DNA of 64,000 nt from Glandiceps talaboti (lineage: Eukaryota; Hemichordata; Enteropneusta; Spengelidae): assembly GCF_964340395.1 (NCBI RefSeq), contig NC_135566.1, positions 1,002,501-1,066,500 of the forward strand. Reading direction: 5' to 3'. Below the pieces are notes generated by a model, which worked only from the letters and a program-made list of their open reading frames with translations, did no database searches and had not been told where the DNA came from. The position numbers and the translations under genes were made by a program. Positions 43,401 through 57,300 of the stretch are shown here, piece after piece (the first letter of the stretch is position 1; each line of letters starts with the position of its first letter).

Positions 43401-46400
43401 ATATTTCTACATTTCTACAAAATCATATTTCAATGTTTCGAAATAAATTCAATTAATATTGTACATAAATCAACGTTTACTGACATATCTGCCCAGATTT
43501 TACTCTCATATGGGGAACAATTAAAGTCCTATTCCAAACATGCAATAAAATCCATTTACTGCTCAGCTGACTTTGAACTTGACATCAGGGAGAGAATAGT
43601 TATGTGATTCACTGTCAAGGCAAGCTGAATTCCACATGATGTGAAAACAGCTTTCAGTGATTTGTGGCATAGTTATTGATTTCTTAAATGCTTAGTCACC
43701 TCCTGGGAACTTCTCACTTCTCTATGCATGGATAGGTACTCATTAGTGTGACAAACAGCCTGTTTTCATTTCAACTTTGACTTCTCTAAACCATCGTCCA
43801 AACTGACTATAAATAACCAAGTCTGTACATTGGTCACTCTCACACTTCTAGATTTTGGATTTCCAATTTTTTCAAGTATTTTTGCCATGCATGATAGTCC
43901 AATGCAATTACTGTATACATTCAATTTATCATTTTGAGGGTTTTTAGATATAAGCATTTTCCGTTTGATGGAAATGTTTGACCTTATCAATAATGTAGTC
44001 TGCTTGTACTTCTTCTTTCCAGAGACATGGGACATTTTGAATTCATTATTTTGTGCATGCAAATACCAACAATGGTCCCTATAATCAGCTTCTTGTATCA
44101 CACTTGTAAGAATAAGCTTTCCACATCAGATTATATGCAAAGAAGTATATTATTTTTTATCTAATATATTAAGCCTTGTATACTACATTAGTGAAACCAG
44201 TCCTTGTGTGACAATTTACAAATTTAAAATAACAAATTCTGTTCAAAGAAAATGGAATGCCGGGATGAATAAATAATTTTACATGCATCTGTTACTTTTA
44301 ACTCTGCAATAAGTTTATTTTATTGAATGGGATACTGATAATTATTATATTTTTTTTTTTTGGCCTAATCAATAATGCCCTTTTTGCATTAAGAACATTT
44401 TCAATGGTTCCCATTGGGGTAACTGTAATGAACAGAAGTCTCAGTAGATATTCATTTGTAGAGTTTGCTGTTTCCCATGTGAAGAGCTAAAAATAGTGTT
44501 GGTACATCAAACTTGGCATATATCTTGAGTGATCATTCATGAATCTGTTTTTTATTCTGTGTGCTTCTAAAGTATTCCCTTTCTAATATTATTCAATATA
44601 TTACATCAAATTTAACCCTAGCACATATTGTGGTTCAAATAGACTTTTGAGTTAAAGTCCTCATATGATAATTCCTAAGAATCTCTGCAGAAGCATTATC
44701 TGTGAAATCAAAAATATGGAGAAACAGGCAGTTTCCCATAAGCTAGGGAACTTCAGATTTGATGGTAATAGATTTAAATAAATCGTAGCAATGTTTCTTC
44801 AGGGAACTGAAGAGAACCCCTGTGACATTCAATGTAGCTCCATCACTGAAAACCATGTGTAGAATTTGCCAAATGTTTCTCATGAGATTTGTGGGCAATG
44901 TATGTCAGCTATGAGTGATGTCAGGGGAGATACTTAGCTCTGTCTTAACTGGACAACAGACAGTAGCTGAACAAATCACACACAAAAACAGTGCTGAAAA
45001 TACTGATAGTAATCTTTTAATATAGGGGCAACACTTAACTTCATGACTTTTACATCTGTCAGTAATTGTAATGGTGGCCAGTTTAGTATAAACAAGTGAC
45101 AGTTGAATACAAGGGTTTTGTCTACTTTAAATAGCCACACTTGCATATTGTCCAATTTTTTCCATTAGTCATAGACACCACAATAACCACTTTTACATTA
45201 CTTTGGACATTGAGGTTAGCTTTTGTCAGATTCAGTTGCAATTAAGTGATGAACTGTTTATACGTTAATTGAAATCATGGTATCCAATTAGATAGTGTAT
45301 TTTGCATTCTAAACATGGTGCCCAACCAAGAGATATTTGAATCTGATGAAGATTTATAACGTTCTAGTAATGTGTCTTCTCAAATCCCAATGGGTGTTTC
45401 TGTTATCAATTTGTTATGTTCACATACTGTTAAATAGCCATCATGAGATTAATCTCAGGGTTTCTAGGTCATGAACAAAAGGAAAACTGTGATTTGCAAC
45501 AGGGAAGATGACAACACAAATGGCTGCAGGGATAGTGTTGTGTGACATGTCTGCCCATTTTACTGAGCTTAATGTGAATGCCAGGAAGTTAAGTGTCAGC
45601 CCTATTGTCATATAGGGTGGTTAGAAGTTGGTTTCTGTACCTCTTTTGCTTAGGTAGCCAAGCAGCTCAGGGGTAGCCATTTTGAAAAGTCGACGTAATC
45701 AAGGGACCCTAAAATGGGTAATGGGTGAGGGGGAAAAGCGCAATGTCAGCACACATTTATCTTGAACTACATTAGCAGTCAAAAAAACACTGCAAAAAGT
45801 GCAAAATACATTGAACCAAACTGACCCACTACCAAGAACACTACAACCCAGCATATGTAGACAATATGTGTAAAGCAATGAGGGCTGGCCTGTGCTTCAC
45901 TGCATTACCAGAACATGAATGATAAATCAAAACTGTCTGAATAAAACAGACTTTTTTTTGTCATTTTTTTTGTTTCTCTCCCTAAGTCTCTCCTGGTAAC
46001 TTAGGCTCAACCTCCACTTTGGGGACAGCAATGATTAATATGAAATGGAATCTTGGTGATAAAGATGACTATTATTATACGAGAAATGAGTAAAAGGATG
46101 TGCAGACCACTATCTATAATCTAGCCCTAAGTGTGTGGATTTACTTGGTGCACCAGTATAGAATTTGATGTCTGTGAAGAGCAAAGATGAAATAACTACT
46201 CTACAATGTGTAATAATATATTACATGAACATTCATTATTATAACACAATAATCACCTTAATTGCAATACCAAGTTGGTGAACAACTGCAATCATCATGG
46301 TATCTCAGGCCACATGTCAATTTGTACAATTTTGGGGGTTCAATACAAATTTGAGAAAGGTACGATTGATTTGTACAATGTACAAATTCAAAACAGTGTA

Positions 46401-48370
46401 CTGAATTATATAAAACATTGTCAAATATTGAAATTTGTCCGGGGCTTGGCACTGAACGAACGAATGACTACGTTCTACATTACTACTGCTATATCTACTA
46501 ATAATGTTCTACAGCTAGTAGCATCAGTTACAACTGGACCCACCTTAAGAATGTCTGGGTGATAGCATAGGAGGCTAGATGCAGGCTGGATATGGATGTC
46601 AGAGAACAAAGGTTCCATCAACAAAACATAAAATCCATAACATAACCCTAACCCAACAATGCAGTTATTCTAATTTCAACATCTCTCCTGCTAATGTCTA
46701 AGAACATTTGAAGGCAGAGGATAGGCTACATCTAACTACCAAGCACCCAACAGTGTTTGGCTAAATTTTCTACTACAAAGGATTGACAGTCTACTAATTA
46801 GTCTAACTCGAAATCACAACCATTCTTCTCTTTTCATTTGTTGTTTCATTATTTTTTTCATTTTCAAAATGTGAGTAAATATTTTTTGGATTTGAGAAAT
46901 GTTAGAAATGTGAAGAACACAAGCACAGCCCATCATAACAATACGTGCATCACATGCTACATGAAGGACACTTCAAAGGCTTGGCTACAGTGACCAATGG
47001 AAACGACTCAAAACGAAAAAAGTTTACCTTCTATAAATTACATGAGGTGATCAAGGTTTTTCAGACATGAACAAGAAAAGAAGACAAAAGCTTTATTTTA
47101 GTGAATTTGGTTATGGCAGTTGGTTTTGAAGAATCCAAGCCCATACAGGGAAAGTCAAGAAAAAGGGGATTACGTGTACCATTCTCTTTTGTCTACCTAA
47201 TCTCATACGCACAGAACTGGGGGTTCAAGTCTCAACTACTGGGTTAAATTCATAGCATGCATTAAAATAAAAGATGGTAGCAACATTATCAACTTTGTTT
47301 CAGGAACAATGTCAGTATGCATGAAGCCTGTTTTCACGATGGCAGTCAAAGTGAATCCCCATCACTAAAACATATCTGGAATGCTAATCAGCTTTGTTTT
47401 CTGTACAATGAATATGATTGTCTTTGGGTATGTCTACCTATTAACTGGAGTTATCAATATCAAGCTGAGAGAAGGAGCATGTCTGACAAACTGTTTCCAT
47501 TAATGGACACTGTAGCCAGAAGTATACACAGTACCACCACACACCACTTTGATTTATTCAATTTCATTTCACCATATGGGCTAATTTGGGCTTCTTTACA
47601 TTTCAAACTATTTTATCTTTTTTCAGTTGCAAAACACACAAGTTTTTCAATTTTGAGTATGAAGTGTTGATATGAAGTTAGAATAACTGAGAAACTGAGA
47701 GACTGAGAGCCAGACTGCATCTTTTCTGATGCACTGGTAGTGGACACTGAGGCAGTATAAAGCTGTATATATCACATAATACTGCCTGTCTATAGCTTCC
47801 AGGAATTCATACACACTGACATTTTTATCTCATGCAAACATTTCTCCTCCCAAACAACAAATTTAGCTAATTCCAACATGTTGGAAAAGAAAGCCTACGT
47901 TCTGGTATATGGCATCTACTTCTGGCTACCTCTATATATATGTCTTACAGGGGAATTTCATTTTGGGTGCCATCATGAGTGTAGGTTGTTTTCTCCAGGC
48001 TGTGCATGACACAATATTAGACTAGACTAGACTAGACAAGACTTCTCAGAACTCTGGTAAGCAAATGGATATGAATTACTGTGTTTAGTGTGCTATACAA
48101 ATTGTAGACAGAAAATGTTATTTGTCAATTTATCAGTATAAATTCAAAAACTTATGTGTGATGTGCACACAGATGATCAATTTTCATCTCAATTTCATTT
48201 TGAAATAAACGTCTGAGAAATGTATATAAAATGAGATAATGAAGAATATTTGGAGAAATTTCAGAAAATTTAGTTTCAGAATTATCCATTTGCCATGTTA
48301 AAGAAGTTTAATATGGAATAAAAAAGTGCACACCACACATTGAGAATAATCTGGGTTAAAATGAAGACAT
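40490..48370. other. Intergenic region downstream of Musashi, no gene seen
   Basis: Nearly 8 kb, AT-rich. The longest open frame (41061-41462, plus, 133 codons, ATG) has no recognisable domain and unremarkable composition. G13 run near 41525. Could include alternative Musashi 3' UTR. Confidence 0.5.
41327..41345 (+). promoter_or_regulatory. Candidate CTCF site
   Basis: TAGCGCCCTCTGGTGGTGG differs at few positions from the bilaterian CTCF core (TAGCGCCCCCTGGTGGCCA in vertebrate matrices). A weaker AGCCCTCTAGTGG lies at 33885. Sequence match only. Confidence 0.4.
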
Positions 48371-48376
48371 TTTATT
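48371..48376 (-). terminator. Polyadenylation signal of Musashi
   Basis: AATAAA on the minus strand about 190 bases after the stop codon. A longer 3' UTR is possible. Confidence 0.55.
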
Positions 48377-51300
48377 GAGTTTTAAAAACCACGATTGTAC
48401 AGAGATTCATTCATTTAAAAGATTCAAGTTCTGAGAAGGAAATGTAAGACACAAAAAAGAGGTCATAAAAAAAAGTTTTAAAAATTGTCTCTTAGAGGAA
48501 AAAAAAGTGCACAGTGTGTCAGCCACAGCCTGGAGAATTCTCTTTGACCACTCAGGCTCCTATCAGGATCAGTAAGCGACCACGTAGGAACCACCTACCG
48601 AGCTGATGGTTGGGACATTGGGTCCAAAACCAGATGGCTGTGGGCTGGCAGCCTGCAAATAGCCTCCTGCACTTTCACCCTGTTGACTGCCTGAGTAGAT
48701 ATCAATGGGTCCAGGACTGGTGCTATTAGTATGGTAGCCTGGCCTATTACTGGCAGGTGAAGCTGGTGGGCCAAAAGCTTGATGACCATAGTTGTTCACC
48801 ACTGTAAGAATCCATACATGAGAATGTCTGGTAAAGTTTCCTTTCATTAATCATACAAGGTCTATTCTCATGACTGGGTTTGTGTATGCATATGTAATCT
48901 TACTAAAGGAACTACTTTAATTTAATACTAATTATATAGCTGGGTTAGCAAAATCTTCAATAAAACCCTGCTTTGAGGAGCATGTACATCAAATGTGTTC
49001 TTACAGTTTTTTTTTCTTCTTTTTTAATTTTCCGTATCTCACAGCAAGGTGTTACTGAAGATGTAAACTACTTTGCAGTTACTAGCTACAACGTGCAGAC
49101 ATGCAATTCCTTACCTCCTTAATGAACTGGGTGACCTCTGGAGACTTACTATGCAACCAAAGTGCTCCTACATTATAGAATACAAGTTGGGTATCTCAAC
49201 AACACTCAACATCAGAACCATAATGTCTATCTAACTATCAAACTACACAACCGCTACTGCTGCTTTTGTTAAGGTAAGTGATCAAACTTGTGATGATGCA
49301 GTAAACATCAAATGCAGCTGGCTACGATTCATATCTCTTTCACTTTAACATGTCATCTGTGTATGTATCTTATTTCAATGGATTTTAAAACATGGAATTC
49401 GATATAGTTTCCAACTTTTTTTCTGCGTACAAACAATTGTAATGCTTTGGGTCTTTGCATGTCATGAAATTTGTTTGGTGTTTTTAAGAGAATGAATTCC
49501 ACTGACCTGCATGTGTGTAATCCCGCCCATACTCATGTGCGTGCATAGTACTCCCTGATGTATCTGATCTATGCACTGCACGAGGTGCAACAGCTCCTGC
49601 TGGAGGAGCTGGCCCAGCAGAGCCATAATCGGCGTAGGAGTAGGGAGGTGCACCAGGAGTACGACGATCACCCACTGGTGGGGCTATAGGTGTAGGCCCA
49701 GGCATGTAGCCATAACCAGGGAATCCTAGGAAATAGGGAGATGCTTGTTGGTAGACATAGCATGCAAATCTAAGAATAATTATGTTAACACACTTATACT
49801 ACACTGTCACACCATCAATTTTCTCCTTTTTACATTGTTTACTCTGGATGACAAGTAATGCCACTGTTACATTTAGTCCTAGTATAGGAAACACAAAATA
49901 ATCTTTCCATCCTTTTTTCTAAGTTTTATAGCTCTAACACTGTATAACCAAATTGGATCTTGTGAACTTTGATTGTAAGTATACACACATATGGGTGACT
50001 ACTACAATACTCTGGACACTTGCACACAGTAGCATTACCGTCATCACTATCAACTTCCACCAAAAGGTTAAGTCAAGCTTATCTGAAGATTCTCTAAAAT
50101 TACCCCGTGTTTACTGTATGTGTGGATAGAGAACCTGAAGGGATGGGAAGAAAAGGCTGACAATTTTGACCTGCCCTGCTGTTTTGAGTTTTTTTACACG
50201 AGTCGACCTATGCAAGGATCCCTGGTTAGGACTCTATGAAGCATACTATATGTCTATCACCTACCACTACGCTACTGTACTTACGTGTGTTTTCACTTTA
50301 ACCTCTCTCCCCTCTTTCCCTGTACAGTGGACTGATCCATTCAATGTTGGATCAAACCACCATATAGAGATATTCAGGGGTGCTTGGGTTAAGTTTTCAA
50401 AGTGTGGCACATCTACGGACATCAACTGGGTTTTTGTTACTCTAGCTAATTAGTTATTCTACTAAAACACAACCAAGTTACGATCCAAACTACTATTTTT
50501 GAATCAAACATGCAAAAAGTCTGTTAAAGAACACCTAGGATTACTGAAGACTTGTAAAAAAAGCTACATGTAAGGGCTCGTCAAGTTAGTTGCTGAAGTT
50601 ACCAGGCAGTGAAGTGTGCATGCAATATATATACCTTCTTAAGCAGTAATGCTACATCCATAAGATATGGGAATGTTTTCCCCAAATTATAAGTTTAGAG
50701 TGTCTCACGGTAACAGACACAAGAAGATTCGAAATGATTTGTTTGTTTTGAATTCTCAAACTTCACATAAGCAAAGAAACACCTCTAGATTAAGAAAAAC
50801 CTATTGCAAGCATACAGAGGATTATATTATCAATCACTATTTATTTATTATTATATACACTGGGATACTAAGTCTGTTGTCCAAACACCTGTTAATCACA
50901 CCAACTAGACAAACAAAACTTGAAGTTAAACACGTGTAGTTAAAAAAAAGGGAAACCCTGAATGCACAGCACAAGAAATAACAAAAACACCAATTAAGGA
51001 GATACCAATACCAAGGAGAACTATTCATATTCCAAAATGAAGCTCAGCCACAGCACCAGAAATATGTTTTGGTTCCAGGACTAGAAACATGTAAACGTGC
51101 ATTTTTTCCCCTATTTCATAACGAAAGGTGCAGGCAAATTAGGAGACAGGGATAAATTAGCAGCTACAGGCGTGCAACCAAAACATGACTTTTTTTGTTC
51201 ATTGTAATGAATTTAATCTATAGATGGAATAGAGGCAAGGTGTGTGATGAACTTCACTGCAGGAGCCACACAGGTGTTAAAAGCAGCACACTTTAGACTG

Positions 51301-54300
51301 CAGTAGGTTTTGTTGAAACTGTACCTGCTGTACCAGGGCCATATCCCATATAGCCTCCTCTGCCTGGTCGACCACCTCGGCCCGGTGTGCTGCGACCAGC
51401 ACCTGAGTAAGCTGCAGTGACACCAAATCCTGGTTCAACAGTCAAATGGCATTATTAAATATGAATTCAAATTTCATTGGTGTATGAGATAATTGTATAA
51501 ATTGCACGTATCTGTAAAGTTGTTTTCAAATTTGGCATTTATGCATACATATATGAAATGATAGAAAAAAACAAATGGGGATGTAACATGCAACATATGG
51601 CATAAAAATCATCCAAGCTACATGAAAGCTGCTTATGAAATGTTTAATGCAAGTCTCTCATGATTTGGTGCATTTGTGATTCTAATCCCAACTTTCCAGA
51701 CTTTGGAATGCAACAAGCAAAGAAATAGTCTATCACCAATGTTTTCAATGAATACAAACAGTCTGTTGGTATGTTTACTTGGACGACTCTTGATGTGCTT
51801 CATTTGAATTGATAAAATATATACACTGATATTACTAGGTTAAGATAAATATTTTGAGTGACAAAATTGTTTTGATTATGACCACTATCAGTAACAGCAA
51901 TGGTAGAAAATAGACTGTGATTACTCAATAATTGCACACTTCACTGCAAATACAACAGCTGCAATGTGTATGCCTTATATGTTACATATGTGCCAAAGCT
52001 AGCCATAATTCACATCATAAATGTTGACAACATATAATAAATAATGCCAGTTCGTCTCAATATGTGCAGCGCTAAACATTTCAGAAGTATTAGCTGTGTT
52101 CATTACATAAAGAATACTAGATTGTTTAGTTGGTTTTCAGTGAAAAGTTTCTTGAAATATGCCTAGTGTTGATTAGAAGCAATGTATTTTCTTTAACACC
52201 AAATTAGTAATGTAACTTTCTAAAAGAAATCTTGTCAATTCATAAGACAACTAATATATAATTATGCACGGGCAATATGGTCATGCCTTTTATCAGCACC
52301 TTTTTTACCCATCAATCTTAATTAAAGGAAAATATCAGGCTCTCAGAGCAGTAAGAACCCAAAGAGATAATAAAAGTAGTTCTTTGCATGCATTCACTTT
52401 AATATTTTAATTCTGGAAGAATTTTCTTAGATGGAGACTTTAAAAATGTCAAGAAAAAGTTGGAAATGATGACTAATCTTTAATAACTAGTGCAGCAATC
52501 AAGTGATTCTGATGGTGATTCTTATTCTAATTTAGTATCAAGATGTTCAAATCATATTTTTGAAATGAATAATGATCTACAGAGTTACGTCATGGCTTCA
52601 TTGTTAGTTGCTACTTTGTGAGAGGTAGAGTTTACCTTGTGACCATGACATTGCACAATGTATGTGATAGATAAGTAGTGTTTTTGCAGATATTAACAAC
52701 TCCATTTATAAATAGGGATTCTACCCCAGGCACTCATGACGTACCTGTACCCCAGGTAGGATAGTTTTGGATTTCTGCTTAGGACAGTTGGACACACATG
52801 CTCACATGCAGAATAATTCAGAATTGTTACAGCAGGTTTTGGGGAGACTGTATGGGTATCGTAAGTCAGAATGGATTTCAGGATGTGGTCACATTTAAAT
52901 TACAGATATGAAACTGTCTTAACTCCTTCCCTGAGGTACAAGTTAAGGCATCATTTGTGCCCACGTAATGAAGGCATATTAGTTGAGGGTAATAATAGCA
53001 GCAAGTTGACAATGTCACATAACTAACCGAAAACACTTTTCATACAGTGCAAGTTATTATCACATATCACAAAGTATCAACGATTCTCTTTGAAAGCCAT
53101 TTTTTGAACACTTTTTCTATCTAAATTTGGGTTCAAATTACTGTAAGAGTAAAGATATATTATTGTAAAGTATCTGGAAGCAGTTAGATGGTGACAACTC
53201 AATTTCATATGCAACCCCCTTCGTTACTTTCATATTCAAATTTCATATTCAAATCAGTGCAATCTGCATACATGCTTGATAGACTGCCCCAAGTTCTGTA
53301 TAAATTTTGATCTATGACTAATTTCTTCTAAAGTATTAACAAGCATAACTCATTATATATTTGGAATTTCTCAAGTTTTTAGTTTGTTGGGGGGAAGGGG
53401 GAGGGGGTGTGGGTGGTTATTCTTATACGCCATTCATAACAACATGTACAATCATTCCTTCTCTTGATGTGAAGACTTCATCATTATTAGAACCATTAAA
53501 ACACATGGCATCGATTTGCAGCTTCTTTGAATATTTGTCTTTGCACTGAATACTGCAGTTTGTCTCATACTGCCCAGGTGACATCAGAAGAAAGTGTGTG
53601 GATATCATTTTCATAGGGATTCATAAAATGTGCCACATAGAGGATTTCCTCTGAATTTTGATACGCAGTAGCAATAATAATTAATACAAACAATGACGCC
53701 TTCACATCAACAAAGACATTAATAATCATCATTTTCCACAAAACATTATTAAGTGCTCACAAACAACACTCAGGTACCACTAGAAGGAGAAATATCAACA
53801 CTATGACAAATAAATTCACATCCTGCAGAAAACATTCCACATAATGTATTTTCCCTCTTTATCCACATTAGTGAATTGCCAGTTAGACAGTTCACTTTGT
53901 GTGCCTGTGAAATGCTTATCATGGCTTTAGTGTCATTCATGCATACATTATACCACCCCCATCCCCCTCAAGTACTTAGAACTGTTTTTCAGAGTTACAA
54001 GTTGTTAATATTATCCTTCTTTATAATTAACTTTAGTGGAAAGTTTGGTTGAAGTTGCTGAGAAACTCGCGCAGATATGACTAGGTGGACATTTGTAACA
54101 TGTTGTATAGGTGGAAATCATTAATCTGTTTAATAGAACTAAAATAAAACATTATGCAATCGCGTACCGTCAGCGTGGTATTGATGTTGTGAGGCCCTGT
54201 CCAAACCAAGTGTCCAAAGTGAAAAGGCGTTTTGTTGTTGGGGGTTGTAGCAACCTGAAAAGTGACAGAGTAAGTTTGTTTAATTTTACAACTGATATGG

Positions 54301-57300
54301 CAGTCTAGAAATTGCTGTGTGAAGCATGTGGGTTCTGTAGTAAACACGCAGAGGGATTGGAGGAACCATGGTCCTACCAAAGGGCATGTCAGATCAGATA
54401 TCACCCTCTTTGGACTTCTGATCCATTGCAATGATGTATTACTATCAACTGGTGATTTGAACACTGTGTTATATGTAAGTCATTAATGTTACTTAACACT
54501 TTTATTTATTACTCAACAGATAAATCAAGTAATTTAACATTCTCTAGATGCATTATAATTTCAATCTTGTCTAGTATAGTGTAGTTGTATCCACTGAGTT
54601 TTGCCAATGAGCCTGTTTTTTTTTTGTTTTTTTTTTATATTTGGGTTGTTGATAGCATATGTTATAGAATTTCATCATCATTATCATATGATGGTTGAAC
54701 TAATACCACATCTGCTATGTACTAGCAAAGATCAATCTAACCCTTATTCTTATGTTTCCAAATGTTGTCTTGTATGAGTTTTCCAAGAAATTTCACGATG
54801 ATAATCATGCATGGTTAGGGAATTGCAACTTTCAAATGATATGAAAATTTATGCAAAAAAATCTAACCTTGGTGTACAGTTTGCCTCCTTACTTTAACCC
54901 CAATTATTTTAAAATTTGCAATCCAATTTAATATTTTAACTTTATATCATTTACTGCATGTCATTTGATATGCAAATTTTCTCCCCAAACTGAAGGCATA
55001 TCTAGTCTAGTATGCAAATTTTCTTCCCAAAATGCAGGCCAATTAACTATGGAAAGGATTTCTCCTTACTGCATGTTCATTTAAGTATGCAAATATTCTC
55101 TTATATATGCAAATTAGTGTAGCTGATCCTATAGTAACACTAGACGCACTTCTCTCTAGACTGTGGATTTAACTTTTTGGCCTTATTTCATAAAGTAATT
55201 TTGTAGTCTGTGAGTTGCAGTGGTGTCTTTTTATGCCATAGATGTTGAATGTCTTCATCCCCATAAGAACACCCTATAGCATTTCACAGGCATCAGGCTT
55301 ATGTATTTCTAATCATAACATGATAGCTATTCTTTGACATGTGTCTTTAAAAGTCTATGAGAGAAACTTATATTTATGATATCAAAGTGGAATGTTTACT
55401 GAGGGTTTAACCCAGTTTCTTCCATAACAATCCAATAAATCTCTATGAAATGCTCTGTTTCTCTTCACGATTCAATATAAAATGGTTTCAAATAACATTA
55501 TTTTTCTAATCATCGGTACGATGCAGTTTTTTATTTCATAATTTAGTAAGTTTGTTGTCATTTGAACTAGATAACCAAGAGAAAAACAGATAGCCTAAGT
55601 GTATATAATATATATTTGTGGCTACTAAGAAAATTCATCAGTTTTGTCTGTATCTCTTGTTTTTATCAGAGCTTTGCACAGAGATGTACACCAAACTGAA
55701 CATATACAAGTACACTCATTTAATGACAAATACAACAATGGAACCAACTATTTGTTACATTCAAACCATAATGTTTATGTGTGTACAAACAAATTTCAAC
55801 GAACCTGGGAATGGGTATGCAAATCCAGGCCCATATCCGGGAAAGCCACGACCATACGCTGCAAAGTTGGGAGGATATACTGCAAAGTCTGAGAAGAATA
55901 CAAGAAAAATAACTGTCAGTTTGGATACAATGTAGCTTTATTGTAAAATGTGAATGATGCATCTACACTCAACTTTGACATTTGGAAACTTCAAGATTTT
56001 TTTCATATAACTGTGCACTGTAAGTTCATGGTGGCTACTTTTGCCATGTTAAAATTCAATTATTTTTGCCATGTTAAAATTCAATTATATACACTAACTG
56101 CAATTTTGTATCTGATCCTTTTTGATGACCAAGTTTGATTTTTGATTTCATATTAATGCAGAACTAATTTGGTCAGTAGGACTATAAACAAGTGTAAAAA
56201 TCCTGTACATGGGGCCTAACAAAAAAAAATTGTGTGGTTCTGGTTACGCTCAATTTTACAATAGGTGGGGCTGGTAGATTTTTTGTTTAATTGTTTTTTA
56301 TATATGAGTGTCTAGTTCAGGTAGTTATGTTTTCTGTTGTTTTCCATATGGTCTCTGTGCTATTGGTTTCTTCGCATCAGATGTACAGCCATTACAGATT
56401 GGAAGAACAGTTTTATATTGTCTTTTTAAGTTGATGTCAGTTTCCATATCCACTATTTCTTGTGAAAAAAAGTTTAGGCTTGGTGTGAAAAACTAGTTGG
56501 GGTCAGGTAACTGGAACCAAACAATTTTTTTCAGGCCTAAGTGAAATCAGTTTCTTTTTCCATGTGAACAAGATATGTCACCACAACATTTGAAATGCCA
56601 TTCAAAGATGATGAATATCTGTTTGCATGATATAAGTTTGCCTTCCCAATAACAGGTATGGCAAGGCAATTCTTTGAATAAAAATCTTTCATTCAAAATA
56701 CACCATAGTCATCAACATATAAGCCCCTGCTTCAGCTAAACCCCTCAGAATGCCAAAGTATATATCCTCATTTCACAACACTGAATGTAAAATGAAATGG
56801 ATGTGTACTATATATATGCCCCCAACATCCATATAAATTTCAAGTAAAATTATGTTGCTGTGGAAGGGCTTACACAAGGACAAGTATGGCTTAAAAGACT
56901 GTGGAATTATAGGCACCGAATTGGGTAGGAATGGAATTGAAAACGCTGAGGGAAACCTTCAAACTTGTACATAGCTAATGACAGGAAACCTGTCACTACA
57001 CTATATCAAAGATTAAAGGGATATACGGTACCATACATCCCGTAGGCTCCCCTCATAGCTGCCCTACCACGTGCAATTGCTCCCTGGAACATAACCTCCT
57101 TGGGCTGAGCTTTCTTGCATTCTACCTGCAATAAGAAAAAAACAGACATAGGTCAGATTCTATTTTTTTTATTTACTTATTAACGGCACTGCATCCATAA
57201 AATGTTTTCTCACATGCAATTGCAATACAATATAACAAATACTTGATACAAACACAATATAACAAATACTTGATACAGATACAAAATGAAATAAAGTACA

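Noticed and set aside
54081-54464. 127-codon minus-strand frame
   Set aside because: It is the antisense of the THAP remnant, with no motif of its own.
57027-57031. Donor GTATAT at 57026 for the Musashi KKAQPKEVM exon
   Set aside because: It would put the next exon out of phase; GTACCG at 57031 keeps the frame.
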